Shown: positions 8,521-17,643, counted from the first letter of the stretch. The stretch is 64,000 bases of DNA from Methylobacterium aerolatum (GCF_022179085.1 NZ_BPQE01000021.1:62001-126000), one strand, 5' to 3'. Numbers and translations are program-made. The notes: generated from the letters alone by a model not told the origin.

Positions 8521-9099
8521 TCAGCCGCGTCCCATGGCGTAGAATTCGGGGTTCGCGCGCATGTTCGTGACGTTGGCCAGCCGATTGGACAGGCCGAAGA
8601 AGGCGGCGATCCCGGCGATGTCCCAGATGTCGTCGGGCGTGAAACCGTGCGCGTCGAGGGCCGCCATGTCCGCGTCCCCGGTGAGGTGGGCGGCTTGGCT
8701 GACCTTCATGGCGAAGTCGAGCATCGCCCTCTGCCGCGGCGTGATATCGGCCTTCCGGTAGTTCGCCGCGATCTGGTCCGCGATGAGGGGGTTCTTCGCG
8801 CGGATGCGAAGGATCGCGCCGTGGGCGATCACGCAATACTGGCACTGGTTGGCGGCGGAGGTCGCCACCACGATCATCTCGCGCTCCGCCTTGGTGAGGC
8901 CGCCGGGCTTGTCCATCAGGGCGTCGTGGTAGGCGAAGAAGGCCCGGAACTCCTCCGGGCGGTGGGCCAGGGCGAGGAAGACGTTGGGCACGAAGCCCGA
9001 TTTCTCCTGCACCGCCTCGATCCGCTGGCGGATGTCCCCGGGAAGGTCCGCGAGCCTCGGGACCGGAAAACGGCTGACCGGTCGATCCTGCTCTGCCAT
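8521..9099 (-). CDS. Carboxymuconolactone decarboxylase/AhpD-like peroxidase-related protein
   Basis: This 192-residue all-helical protein has the AhpD-type redox centre CQYCVIAHG (CxxC then His four residues on) and the preceding MIVVATSAANQ helix. These features define the peroxidase-related subgroup of the carboxymuconolactone decarboxylase family. Such proteins use the CxxC pair to reduce alkyl hydroperoxides, or act as small thiol oxidoreductases. The C-terminal half (FTPDDIWDIAGIAAFFGLSNRLAN) is typical of the longer, double-domain type. The start is the ATG giving MAEQDRPVSRF; the frame upstream is Arg/Pro-rich and non-coding in style. The gene stands alone. Confidence 0.9.
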   Translation of the reverse strand: MAEQDRPVSRFPVPRLADLPGDIRQRIEAVQEKSGFVPNVFLALAHRPEEFRAFFAYHDALMDKPGGLTKAEREMIVVATSAANQCQYCVIAHGAILRIRAKNPLIADQIAANYRKADITPRQRAMLDFAMKVSQAAHLTGDADMAALDAHGFTPDDIWDIAGIAAFFGLSNRLANVTNMRANPEFYAMGRG

Positions 9100-9324
9100 C
9101 GCCCACTCCCCAGGCCCATACGCGCGCCCCGGCGGGACGATACGCGCGGGAGGACGCCGCATACAGCCCTCGTCCGTGCCTCACCCGTCCGGCGCCACTG
9201 CCACCCTCCGTCACCCTCGCCCTCTTCCTTGCCCTCTCCCTTGCCGCGCGGCGGCGGCGATCCATCTCCCCGGCCCGAACGGCGGGTCTGTGGCCCGGCC
9301 ATCCCCCCTGCAGCGGAATTCGCC

Positions 9325-9630
9325 ATGCGCCCTGGTCATCTCGCCGCCCTCCTGTGCCTCGTCGTGGGTCCGGCCGCCGCGCAGCAGCCGGGCCGGCCCG
9401 CCGCCGACGAGTCCGTCCCCGCCTGCGACAGCCTGATCGACCTGCGCCGCCTCGCCGCCGCCGCGGGGGACAACAGGGAGAAGGCCGTGGCCGAGATCGC
9501 CTCCCAGCCGGGGTGCCGCCTCGTCTCCCGGAAGGCGATCGGCACCACCGAGCGCCGGGCGGTGGTCGGCGGCGCACCCTACGAATGCCTCACCCAGCCC
9601 TCCGGCCCGTGCCTCTGGGTGCTGCCGTAG
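9325..9630 (+). CDS. Small secreted protein, function unknown
   Basis: This 101-residue protein starts with a clear signal peptide (MRPGHLAALLCLVVGPAAAQQ, cleavage expected after AAA-Q). The mature part contains four Cys residues (ACDSL, GCRL, ECLT, PCLW), consistent with two disulfides in the periplasm. It shows no catalytic motif I know. It is followed 39 bases later by another small secreted Cys-containing protein, so the two may form a unit. The start ATG follows GCAGCGGAATTCGCC, a modest ribosome site. Confidence 0.72.
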   Translation: MRPGHLAALLCLVVGPAAAQQPGRPAADESVPACDSLIDLRRLAAAAGDNREKAVAEIASQPGCRLVSRKAIGTTERRAVVGGAPYECLTQPSGPCLWVLP

Positions 9631-9669
9631 GTCCGCCGGTCCCCCCGCCTCGCGCCAGGGAGTTCGCCC

Positions 9670-10026
9670 GTGATCCTCCGCCCGGTCTGCGCCGCCGCGC
9701 TCGTGCTGGCTTCGACGATGGCGGCGGGCGCGGCGACCCGCTGCGGCTGGCTCGCCAACCCGACCCCCGGCAACTGGTTCTTCACCGACCGTGACGGGGA
9801 CTGGACCCTCGGGACGCAGGGAGGCCCCCATGCGCGGGGCCTCGACACCCTGCCCGACCTGACCGTGCGCGACTGGATCGTGACCAATTCCGGCTCCTAC
9901 GGCTACGGCTGCGCCTGCCTGAGCCTCGATGCCGGACCCGGCCGGACGGTGCGGGCCATCGCCGCCTTCCAGCAGCGTCCGCTCTCCGATTGCCGGAGGG
10001 ACAGAGCCCTCCCAAACCGGGAGTGA
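9670..10026 (+). CDS. DUF4087-like small secreted protein
   Basis: This 118-residue protein begins with a signal peptide (VILRPVCAAALVLASTMAAGAA) followed by TRCGWLANPTPGNWFFTDRDG. That opening, together with GYGCACLSL later on, is what I associate with the DUF4087 family of periplasmic proteins. The Cys residues probably form disulfides. The GTG start is well supported by AGGGAG six bases upstream. It is co-directional with the preceding secreted protein. Biochemical role unknown. Confidence 0.75.
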   Translation: MILRPVCAAALVLASTMAAGAATRCGWLANPTPGNWFFTDRDGDWTLGTQGGPHARGLDTLPDLTVRDWIVTNSGSYGYGCACLSLDAGPGRTVRAIAAFQQRPLSDCRRDRALPNRE

Positions 10027-10096
10027 ACACCTCGCCCCGTCACGGCGCGCATCCCCCAAACGGGTGATGCGGCGGCCGCCGCACCGGCGCTACCAA

Positions 10097-10113
10097 TGGC
10101 AGAAATTCTGCCA
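10097..10113. promoter_or_regulatory. Perfect 17-nt palindrome, also sigma-54-like
   Basis: TGGCAGAAATTCTGCCA has 7-bp perfect arms around AAT. Read as a promoter it also fits the -24/-12 pattern, with GG and GC exactly ten bases apart. It lies just upstream of the likely start of the following small gene. Either an operator or a sigma-54 site is possible; the palindrome itself is certain. Confidence 0.4.
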
Positions 10114-10128
10114 GGGAGACCACGGCCC

Positions 10129-10440
10129 GTGACGTCGGACAGATCCCCTCCATCCCGTTCGCTCCGTCGCCGGCCGGAGATCGGCCGACCGCCTGTGGAC
10201 TGGCGGGGGGAGCGGCCGGGAGACAGGCCAGGCGTCCGGCAAGGCCACAAGATCGTCCGCTGGATCGGCGCGGCCAAGCGCCGGGCCGCGAGGCTCTCCC
10301 GTGGAGACGCCGCCGAGCGCAGCCTCGCGGAGGTGATCTCCCTGGCCTGGGCCGACACCTTCGGCCGGCCCGCGCGCCGGCACGACGGCACCTCGCCCGG
10401 CTCGGGCGGGGTCGTCCTGCTCTTCACGCCGCGGTCCTGA
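10129..10440 (+). CDS. Small hypothetical protein
   Basis: This is an unrecognised basic protein of about 103 residues if it starts at the GTG at 10129. An ATG at 10096 is in frame but lies at the edge of a palindrome, and the codons before about 10220 lack the usual high GC in third position. The part from HKIVRWIGAAKRRAARL to the end has normal codon use and contains one amphipathic helix and the segment AERSLAEVISLAWADTFG. The Arg-rich, DNA-binding-like character is only a composition remark. The real start may lie further inside. Confidence 0.4.
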   Translation: MTSDRSPPSRSLRRRPEIGRPPVDWRGERPGDRPGVRQGHKIVRWIGAAKRRAARLSRGDAAERSLAEVISLAWADTFGRPARRHDGTSPGSGGVVLLFTPRS

Positions 10441-10527
10441 AGCCCGCGCCGCCCCGGCCCCGCTGGACCCCGGCGGCGAGACCGGGCATCAGGAGGGCTG
10501 CGGGGCGGAGCGGGGCCGGGGGACGGA

Positions 10528-11532
10528 ATGCGGCGGGCAGCCTGGGGGACGGCACTGCTCGTTGCCCTGTCGATGCCGGGATCCGGCCGGGCGGCCGGCC
10601 CCTCGCCGGGGCGCGTTACCCAGGAGGGCGGGCGGGCAGTGGTCCGGCTGACCGAGGCGGAGCGCGCCCGCATCGGCGTGGCCACGGCCCACCTGCCGAA
10701 CAAGCCCCACGCCGTCGAGATCCAGGCCTATGGCAGCGTCCTCGACCTCGCCCGGATCACCGACCTCACCAACAGCTATGCCGGGGCCGTGGCCGCCCTC
10801 AAGACCGCCAAGGCGCGGGCCGAGGTCTCCGCCAGCGCCGTGAAGCGGGCGCGGACGCTCGGCCCGGCGGGCATCGCGGCGGCGCAGCTCGAAACCGCCG
10901 AGGGCAGCGCCCACACGGACGAGGCGGCGGTGATGGCCGCCGAGTCGCAGCTCCGCACCCTGGCGGCCACGGCGCAGCAGGAATGGGGCCCGACGCTCGG
11001 CCGCGCCATCGTGGAGCGCGCGCCCCTCGCCACCCGGCTGATCGAGCGCACCGACCTCCTCGTGCAGGTGACCCTGCCGCCGGGCGAGTTCCTCAAGGAG
11101 GCTCCCGTCGCCGCCTTCGCCGAGGTGCCGCCGCAGAGCGAGCGGGTGGCGATGCGCCTCGTTTCGCCCGCGACCCGCACGGACCAGCGCATCCAGGGCC
11201 TCAGCTACTTCTACCTCGTGGCCGGCGACAGCGGCCTGTTGCCGGGCATGAGCGTCCAGGCCTTCCTCACCTCGCCCCGACGGGCGGTCGGCGTGGCGGT
11301 GCCGGAGAGCGCGGTGGTGCACTGGCAGGGCGGCGCCTGGGTCTACCGCGCCCTCGGCCCCGACGCCTTCGCCCGCCACCCGGTGAAGGCCGAGGCCGCC
11401 ACCTCCGCCGACCGCCCGGTCATCGACGACCTCGGCGAGGACAGCGACATCGTCGTCACCGGCGCGCAGGCCCTGCTCTCCGAGGAGCTGAAGGGCCAGA
11501 CCCAAGCCGTCGGCGACGCGGACGACGACTGA
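10528..11532 (+). CDS. RND efflux periplasmic adaptor (CzcB-like), lipoyl motif absent
   Basis: This 334-residue secreted protein (signal peptide MRRAAWGTALLVALSMPGSGRA) ends where a CzcA-type pump gene begins. Residues 85-155 form an alpha-helical hairpin (AVAALKTAKARAEVSASAVKRA), followed by a beta-barrel region (LVQVTLPPGEF) and a membrane-proximal domain (GVAVPESAVVHWQGGAWVYR). In most adaptors a lipoyl half-motif (VxxGxxVxxGqxL) precedes the hairpin; here SVLDLARITDLTNSYAG runs directly into the helices, so the barrel-sandwich domain seems reduced. Such proteins bridge the pump to an outer-membrane channel. No outer-membrane factor gene is adjacent. Substrate (metal or organic) unknown. 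Confidence 0.82.
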   Translation: MRRAAWGTALLVALSMPGSGRAAGPSPGRVTQEGGRAVVRLTEAERARIGVATAHLPNKPHAVEIQAYGSVLDLARITDLTNSYAGAVAALKTAKARAEVSASAVKRARTLGPAGIAAAQLETAEGSAHTDEAAVMAAESQLRTLAATAQQEWGPTLGRAIVERAPLATRLIERTDLLVQVTLPPGEFLKEAPVAAFAEVPPQSERVAMRLVSPATRTDQRIQGLSYFYLVAGDSGLLPGMSVQAFLTSPRRAVGVAVPESAVVHWQGGAWVYRALGPDAFARHPVKAEAATSADRPVIDDLGEDSDIVVTGAQALLSEELKGQTQAVGDADDD

Positions 11533-11539
11533 GCGCCCC

Positions 11540-14500
11540 GTGACCGGATCCCAGCAGCCAGACGGCCCCGGTGCAGGGGACGCCGGACACCGCGCGGAGG
11601 CGCCCCCCTCCGGGCCCCAGGCGTGGCTCGTCGGCTTCAGTGTGAGGCGGCCGGGGATCGTGCTCGCCCTGGCGCTGGCGCTGGCGGCCTACGCCATCCT
11701 CGCCCTCGGCGCGGCCCGGTACGACGTCTTCCCGGAATTCGCGCCGCCCACCGTGAGCGTGCAGACCGAGGCGCCCGGCCTGAACCCCGAACAGGTCGAG
11801 GTGCTGGTCACCCAGGCCGTGGAGGGCGCGATCAGCGGCCTGCCGGGGCTCGGCACCCTGCGCTCGAACTCCATCCAGGGGCTCTCGGTCGTGACCGCGA
11901 CCTTCGGGCCCGGCAGCGACATCCTCCGGGCGCGGCAACTCGTCAACGAACGGCTCGCCGGCGTCGCGGGCCGCCTGCCCCAGGGCGCCGGCCCCCCGGC
12001 GATGACGGCGCTTACCTCCTCCACCAGTTCCGTCCTGCTGATCGGGCTGACCTCCGCCACGCGCTCGGCCATGGACCTGCGCACCGTGGCGGACTGGCGC
12101 GTGCGCCTGCGCCTGCTGGCGGCCCCCGGCGTGGGCGAGGTGCTGGTCTATGGCGGCGACGTCCGCTCGATCCGCATCCAGGTCCGTCCGCAGGACCTCA
12201 TCCGCTACCGAATCGGCCTCAACGACGTGCTGACGGCCGGGCGGAAGGCGACCGGGGTGCGCGGCGCGGGCTTCATCGATACGCCCAACCAGCGCATCAC
12301 CCTCCAGACCGAGGGTCAGGCCCTGACGCCCGAGGCGGTGGCCCGGACGGTCCTCGTCAACGAGGGCGGGGCGAGCCTCGTGATCGGCGACGTGGCCGAC
12401 GTGACGAACGCGCCCGAGCCCGCGATCAGCGCCGCGCTCGTGGATGGGCAACCGGGCGTGCTGCTGATGGTCGGCGCCCAGTTCGGCGCCAACACCGTGA
12501 CGGTGACAGAGGGCGTCGATGCGGCCCTCAACGAGTTGCGACCCGGGCTCGCCCGCGACGGCATCACCCTGCGGGCCGACCTCTTCCGCCCCGCTGCCTT
12601 CGTCGCGCAGGCCACCGGCAACGTGGTGCAGGCGCTGGCGCTGGGCGGCGTCCTCGTGGTGGTGGTGCTGCTGCTGTTCCTGTTCGACTGGCGCACGGCG
12701 CTCGTGAGCGCCACGGCGATTCCCCTCTCGCTGCTGGGCGCCGTCCTCGTGCTCGGCCTGTTCGGTCAGAGCCTCAACACCATGACGCTGGGCGGGCTCG
12801 CCATCGCCATCGGCGAGGTGGTCGACGACGCGGTGATCGGCGTCGAGAACGTCATGCGCCGCCTGCGCGAGAACCGGCGCCTGCCCGCCCCGGCCGGTGA
12901 GGCCCGCGTGGTCTTCGCCGCGATCCTGGAGGTGCGGGTCTCGGTGGCCTACGCCACCTTCGCGGTGCTGCTCGTCTTCCTGCCGGTGCTGGCGCTCACC
13001 GGCGTGCCGGGGCGTCTCTTCGGCCCGCTGGCGCTGGCCTACATCCTGGCGGTGCTGGCCTCGCTCGCCGTCGCGCTGACGGTGACGCCGGCCCTGGCGC
13101 GCCTGCTGCTCGCCGGGCGCCGGAGCCTGCCCGCGAGGGAGCCGCCGGTCACGCGGGCGGTGCGCGGGGTCTATGCCGGGCTGCTCCGGCGCCTCGTGCG
13201 CCACCCCTTCGTGACGATGGCCGGCGGCCTCCTCGCCGTCCTCGCCGGGCTCGCGCCCGCGGCCTTCCTCGGCGGGACGTTCCTGCCCGACCTGAAGGAG
13301 GGGCACTACATCCTCCACACCGCCGCGGCGCCGGGCACCTCGCTGACGGAGACCCTGCGCCTCGGCGGGCACCTGACGAGTGCCCTCAAGGCGATTCCCG
13401 GCGTGCGCGCCGTCGCCCAGCAGGTCGGACGGGCGGAGGCCGGCTACGACCTCGGCGGCACCCACGAGAGCGAGATCCACATCGACCTCGCCCCGGGCCT
13501 CGACGGCGAGGCCCAGGAGCGGGCGGAGGCCGGGATCCGCGCCCTGATGGCGGCGACGCCGGGGGCGACCTTCTCGCTCAAGACCTTCCTGACCGAGCGG
13601 ATCGAGGAGGTGGTTTCCGGTTTCACGGCGCCGGTGGTGATCAGCGTCTACGGCGCCGACCTCGACGCGATCGACGCCGCCGCCCGGGAGGTGGCCAAGG
13701 AACTCGCGGAGGTGCGCGGCGCCGCCGACATCCAGCTCCGCGCCCCGGCGGGGCTGCCGCAGATCAACGTCTCTCTTCGTCCAGGCGACCTGCGCCATTG
13801 GGGGCTCGACGCCATCGAGGTGCTCGAACTGGTGCGCACCGCCTACCAGGGCGACACGGTGGGTCAGTCCTACGAGGGCAACGCCGTGTTCAACGTCGTG
13901 GTGGCGCTCGCCCCCTCCCCCGGCGCCCGGCCGTCCCGCCTCGGCGACCTGCCGCTGCGCACCCCCGGGGGCAGCTACATCCGCCTGTCGCACGTGGCCG
14001 ACGTCTACGAGACCACCGGGCGCTACGCCGTCGGGCACCTCGGCGCGCAGCGGGTGCGGGTGGTGACGACCAACGTGGCGGGCCGCGACCTCGCCTCCTT
14101 CACCGAGGCGGTGAAGCGCAAGATCGCCCGCGAGGTGAAGCTGCCGCCGGGGGTCTTCGTCGGCTTCGGCGGCGCCGCCGAGGCCCAGGCCAGGGCCCGC
14201 CGGGACCTCACGGTCTATGCGGGCCTCGCGGGTCTCGGCGTCGTGTTGCTGCTCGCCCTGGTCACGGGCTCGGTGGCCAACCTCGCCCTCGTCCTCGTCA
14301 ACACGCCCTTCGCCGTCATCGGCGGCATCCTCGCCGTCGCGGCGACCGGGGGCGTGGTGTCCCTGGGGGCGATCGTCGGGTTCGTGACCCTGTTCGGGAT
14401 TTCGCTCCGCAACACCATCATGCTGGTCGCCCATTACGAGCATCTGGTGCTGGTCGAGGGTCGGCTCTGGGACACGCAGGCCGCCATCGACGGGGCCGCC

Positions 14501-14719
14501 GACCGGGTGGTGCCGATCCTGATGACCTCCCTCGTGACCGGCCTCGGGCTCCTGCCGCTGGCCCTCGGGGCGGGCGAACCCGGCCGCGAGATCGAGGGGC
14601 CGATGGCCATCGTGATCCTCGGCGGGCTCGCGAGTTCGACGCTCCTCAACCTCGCGGTCCTGCCCGTCCTGGCCCGCCGCTTCGCCCGGTTCCGGGCCCC
14701 CGGGCCGGTCCTCGTGTAG
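11540..14719 (+). CDS. RND-family inner-membrane pump, CzcA/CusA type
   Basis: This 1059-residue transporter has the RND topology of 12 helices with two large periplasmic loops: TM1 at about 37-57, a block of six helices at about 365-540, and the rest from about 885. The TM4 motif GLAIAIGEVVDDAVIGVENV carries the paired Asp of the proton relay in the style of the heavy-metal-efflux subfamily, in the variant EVVDDAVIGVEN rather than the classic DGAVVMVEN. Residues YDVFPEFAPPTVSVQTEAPGL near 54-74 are typical of CzcA-like pumps. The GTG start follows the adaptor stop by 7 bases, so both are translated from one mRNA. Proton-driven export of metals or small organics across the envelope; specificity not predictable here. 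Confidence 0.95.
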   Translation: MTGSQQPDGPGAGDAGHRAEAPPSGPQAWLVGFSVRRPGIVLALALALAAYAILALGAARYDVFPEFAPPTVSVQTEAPGLNPEQVEVLVTQAVEGAISGLPGLGTLRSNSIQGLSVVTATFGPGSDILRARQLVNERLAGVAGRLPQGAGPPAMTALTSSTSSVLLIGLTSATRSAMDLRTVADWRVRLRLLAAPGVGEVLVYGGDVRSIRIQVRPQDLIRYRIGLNDVLTAGRKATGVRGAGFIDTPNQRITLQTEGQALTPEAVARTVLVNEGGASLVIGDVADVTNAPEPAISAALVDGQPGVLLMVGAQFGANTVTVTEGVDAALNELRPGLARDGITLRADLFRPAAFVAQATGNVVQALALGGVLVVVVLLLFLFDWRTALVSATAIPLSLLGAVLVLGLFGQSLNTMTLGGLAIAIGEVVDDAVIGVENVMRRLRENRRLPAPAGEARVVFAAILEVRVSVAYATFAVLLVFLPVLALTGVPGRLFGPLALAYILAVLASLAVALTVTPALARLLLAGRRSLPAREPPVTRAVRGVYAGLLRRLVRHPFVTMAGGLLAVLAGLAPAAFLGGTFLPDLKEGHYILHTAAAPGTSLTETLRLGGHLTSALKAIPGVRAVAQQVGRAEAGYDLGGTHESEIHIDLAPGLDGEAQERAEAGIRALMAATPGATFSLKTFLTERIEEVVSGFTAPVVISVYGADLDAIDAAAREVAKELAEVRGAADIQLRAPAGLPQINVSLRPGDLRHWGLDAIEVLELVRTAYQGDTVGQSYEGNAVFNVVVALAPSPGARPSRLGDLPLRTPGGSYIRLSHVADVYETTGRYAVGHLGAQRVRVVTTNVAGRDLASFTEAVKRKIAREVKLPPGVFVGFGGAAEAQARARRDLTVYAGLAGLGVVLLLALVTGSVANLALVLVNTPFAVIGGILAVAATGGVVSLGAIVGFVTLFGISLRNTIMLVAHYEHLVLVEGRLWDTQAAIDGAADRVVPILMTSLVTGLGLLPLALGAGEPGREIEGPMAIVILGGLASSTLLNLAVLPVLARRFARFRAPGPVLV

Positions 14720-14814
14720 CGGGCCTAAGGCCCCGCCTCGCCCCTGCCTCGCCAGGACCGACGAGCCGGGAAAGCCGCGCCGGGATCCTCCCATGCATCG
14801 CTTGCATCAAAACT

Positions 14815-14835
14815 GATAGCTTACTATCTATAAGC
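14815..14835. promoter_or_regulatory. Overlapping inverted repeats, probable MarR operator
   Basis: GATAG-CTTA-CTATC (14815-14828) and GCTTA-N7-TAAGC (14819-14835) overlap in an AT-rich patch in front of the marR-type gene. The ATAG-N4-CTAT form is typical for MarR-family dimer sites. It also contains a TATCTATAA stretch that could serve as a -10 region. Confidence 0.5.
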
Positions 14836-14897
14836 AGGCGACGGGATTGCCCCGGCGCGCGGCCCGTCATCGCCGGCGGGCCGGACCTCCGACCGCG

Positions 14898-15371
14898 ATG
14901 GGTCCGATGAGCGAGGATCTTGCCCGCCTCCGTCAGGGCTTCACCCACACCCTGCTCGTCGCGGGGCGCCAGTACCGGCGCGCGGCCAACGCCGTGGCAG
15001 AGGCCTACGGCCTGTCCGATGCCACCGCCCTGCCCCTGCTGCTGATCGGCCGTCACGGCGGCGAGCCCCGCCAGACCACCCTGGCCGAGGCGGTGGGGAT
15101 CGAGGGCCCATCCCTCGTGCGCCTCCTCGACCAGCTCGGTGCCCAGGGCTTCGTCCTGCGCAAGGAGGACCCCACCGACCGGCGCGCCAAGGTGCTGAGC
15201 CTGACGCCCGCCGGCCGGGCGGTGGTGACGGCCATGGAGGCCGACCTCGATACCCTGCGGGAGGCGGTGTTCGGCAGCGTGAGCACCGCCGACCTGGAGG
15301 CCAGCCTGCGGGTGTTCCGGGCCATCCAGGACCACGACCGCCGCCATGCGACCGGGGAGGCGACGCCGTGA
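14898..15371 (+). CDS. MarR-family transcriptional regulator
   Basis: This 157-residue winged-helix regulator has the recognition helix region QTTLAEAVGIEGPSLVRLLDQL and the wing KEDPTDRRAKVLSLTPAGR, which is the conserved DxRxxxxxLT signature of MarR proteins. It overlaps the following FUSC gene by four bases (GTGA), and two transport genes follow, so it very probably represses its own efflux operon and is relieved by an aromatic acid or drug ligand. A palindrome pair lies 70 bases upstream. The start may be this ATG or the one three codons later (MSEDLARLRQG). Confidence 0.92.
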   Translation: MGPMSEDLARLRQGFTHTLLVAGRQYRRAANAVAEAYGLSDATALPLLLIGRHGGEPRQTTLAEAVGIEGPSLVRLLDQLGAQGFVLRKEDPTDRRAKVLSLTPAGRAVVTAMEADLDTLREAVFGSVSTADLEASLRVFRAIQDHDRRHATGEATP

Positions 15372-17419
15372 CCCTCCCTGGCTGGCGCGACTGGGCCTTC
15401 GCGCTGAAGACCTTCGCCGCCGCGATGCTGGCGCTCTACCTCGCCCTCTGGATCGACCTGCCGCGCCCGTACTGGGCCCTCGGCACCGTCTTCATCACGA
15501 GCCAGACGCTGGCGGGGGCCACCCGGTCGAAGGCCCTGTACCGGGTCCTCGGCACGCTGCTCGGCGCCGCCGTGAGCGTCGTCATGGTGCCGAACCTCGT
15601 GAACGTGCCCGAGCTCCTGACCCTGGCGATCGCCCTCTGGGTCGCCCTCTGCCTCTACGTGTCGCTCCTCGACCGGACCCCGCGGGGCTACCTGATGATG
15701 CTCGCGGGCTATACCGCCGCGCTGATCGGCTTCCCGGCGGTGGGCGAGCCGGGCACGATGTTCGACACCGCCGTCGCCCGCGCCGAGGAGATCACCCTCG
15801 GTATCCTGTGCGCCAGCCTCGTGAACACGCTCGTGCTGCCGCGCTCGGTCGCGCCGCTGATCGCGGAACGCCTGGACCTGTGGCTGCGGGACGCCCGCAG
15901 CTGGGCCGCCGCCGCGACGGGGCGGGCGGGGGCCGGGCGCCCGGCGCTGGCCTCCGGAGCCCTGCGCCTCGCCTCCGACGCCATCGCCTTCGACGCCCTG
16001 GCCACGCCCCTGCGCTACGACGGGACGGGGGCGGAACGCGCGGCCGTCGCCATGGCGATTCTGCGCCAGCACATGCTGATGGTGTTGCCCATCGTCTCGG
16101 CCGCAGCCGACCGGATCGCGGTGCTCGAACGGGACGGCGGACTGCCGCCCCAGGTCGGCGCGCTCCTCGACGAGGTCGCCGCCTGGATCGCCTCCGGCAC
16201 CGCCGACCCGGCGGAGGCGGCCCGGCTCCGGGCCAAGGCCGAGGCGCTCCGCCCGGATCCGGGCGGCGTGCCACGGGAGCCCTGGCGGGACCTCGTCCTC
16301 GCGAGCCTCGCCGCCCGGCTCGGCGACCTGATCGACCTGCGCCAGGACATCCGCGTGCTGCGGCGGCACCTCGTGGAGGGCCGCCCCCTGCGCGGCCCCC
16401 TCTCCTTCCGCTACACGGCGAAGGCGCGCAGGATCCGGCACCGCGACCACGGCATGGCGCTGCTGTCGGCTGCCTCGGTCTTCCTCGTGATCCTCGTCAC
16501 CTGCGGCATCTGGATCGCCACCGGCTGGCCGGATGGGGCGGGGGCGCCGATGATGGCGGCGGTGGGGTGCTGCTTCTTCGCGGCTCAGGACGACCCCGCG
16601 CCCTCGATCCTCGGCTTTGCCAACTCCGCCATCCTCGGCGCCGTCGGCTCCGGCCTCTACCTGTTCGCGATCCTGCCCCAGGCCACGAGCTTCGAGATGC
16701 TCGCCCTCGCCCTGGCGCCGGGCCTGATCCTGTGCGGACTCGGCATGACCCAGCCGAAGGCCGCGCCGCTGGCCATGGGCGCGGCGGTCAATGGCTCGGC
16801 GCTGATCGCCCTCCAAAGCAGCTACACCGGGGATTTCGCCGCCTTCGCGAACTCCGCCGTGGCCGTCGTCGGCGGCATGTGGGTGGCGGCGGTGACGACG
16901 CGCCTCGTCCGCTCGGTCGGGGCGGGCTGGTCGGCCCGGCGTCTCCACCGCGTCAACCGTCGCAGCCTCGCCCTGGCCGCCGCGGGCCACGGGGCCGGAA
17001 GCGGGCTCGAACTCGCCGCCCTCATGCTCGACCGCGTCGGGCTCATCGCCCCCCGCCTTGCGGCCCTGCCGCCGGAGGACGCCGCCGCGACGGCGGACCT
17101 GATCGCCGAGGTGCGGGTCGGCATCAACGTGGTGGAGTTGCGCCGCGACCGGCGGCGGCTCACGCCCCCGGCGCGGGAGGCGGTCGAGACCCTGCTCGCG
17201 GCGGTGGCGCGCCATGCGGAGAGCGGGGCGGCACGGCCGGCCGCCGACCTCCTCGCGCGGATCGACCGCGCCCTCGACGCCGTCGGCGCCGACCCGTGCG
17301 CGCCCGGCCACGACGCCGCGCTGATGGGCCTCGTCGGCCTGCGCCGGGGCCTGTGCCCGGACGCCTCCCCCTATCCCGGCCGCCCGGCGGCTCCCCCCAT
17401 CACGGCGCAGGCGGCATGA
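15368..17419 (+). CDS. FUSC-family inner-membrane efflux protein (AaeB-like)
   Basis: This 683-residue protein has two six-helix blocks, roughly residues 10-165 and 365-515, each followed by a cytoplasmic helical region. The first segment has the family pattern ALKTFAAAMLALYLALWIDLPRPYWALGTVFI, and YTAALIGFPAV follows. FUSC proteins such as AaeB, FusC and YccS export aromatic carboxylic acids or fusaric acid with a HlyD partner. The GTG start overlaps the marR stop. DUF1656 and HlyD genes follow, giving the complete aaeXAB-like set. Long C-terminal helical region (about 515-683) is cytoplasmic. Confidence 0.93.
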   Translation: MTLPGWRDWAFALKTFAAAMLALYLALWIDLPRPYWALGTVFITSQTLAGATRSKALYRVLGTLLGAAVSVVMVPNLVNVPELLTLAIALWVALCLYVSLLDRTPRGYLMMLAGYTAALIGFPAVGEPGTMFDTAVARAEEITLGILCASLVNTLVLPRSVAPLIAERLDLWLRDARSWAAAATGRAGAGRPALASGALRLASDAIAFDALATPLRYDGTGAERAAVAMAILRQHMLMVLPIVSAAADRIAVLERDGGLPPQVGALLDEVAAWIASGTADPAEAARLRAKAEALRPDPGGVPREPWRDLVLASLAARLGDLIDLRQDIRVLRRHLVEGRPLRGPLSFRYTAKARRIRHRDHGMALLSAASVFLVILVTCGIWIATGWPDGAGAPMMAAVGCCFFAAQDDPAPSILGFANSAILGAVGSGLYLFAILPQATSFEMLALALAPGLILCGLGMTQPKAAPLAMGAAVNGSALIALQSSYTGDFAAFANSAVAVVGGMWVAAVTTRLVRSVGAGWSARRLHRVNRRSLALAAAGHGAGSGLELAALMLDRVGLIAPRLAALPPEDAAATADLIAEVRVGINVVELRRDRRRLTPPAREAVETLLAAVARHAESGAARPAADLLARIDRALDAVGADPCAPGHDAALMGLVGLRRGLCPDASPYPGRPAAPPITAQAA

Positions 17420-17625
17420 CCGGCGAATTCGACATCGGCGGCGTCTTCATCCCGGCCCTCGGGGTCTGGATGCTCGCCGCCTTCCTCCTCAGCCTCGCCG
17501 TGCGGCGGGTGCTGGCGCGGCTCGGCGCCTATCGCGCGGTCTGGCACCGGCCGCTCTTCGACCTCGCGCTCTACGTCCTGCTGCTCGGCGCCGTCGTCTC
17601 CCTCACGCAATCCCTGACATCCTGA
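17416..17625 (+). CDS. DUF1656 small membrane protein (AaeX-like)
   Basis: This 69-residue protein has two membrane helices (VWMLAAFLLSLAVRRVLA and LFDLALYVLLLGAVVSL) joined by a short basic loop containing WHRPLFDLALY, the hallmark of DUF1656/AaeX. It overlaps the FUSC stop by four bases (ATGA), showing translational coupling. Proteins of this family always accompany FUSC/HlyD exporters; the exact role is unknown. Confidence 0.9.
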   Translation: MTGEFDIGGVFIPALGVWMLAAFLLSLAVRRVLARLGAYRAVWHRPLFDLALYVLLLGAVVSLTQSLTS

Positions 17626-17643
17626 CCCTCGGGATCCTTCGCC

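Noticed and set aside
11456-14794. 1112-residue minus-strand frame opposite the RND pump gene
   Set aside because: Composition is typical for an antisense shadow (Gly, Arg, Ala, His, Glu runs); the plus strand encodes a clear RND pump.
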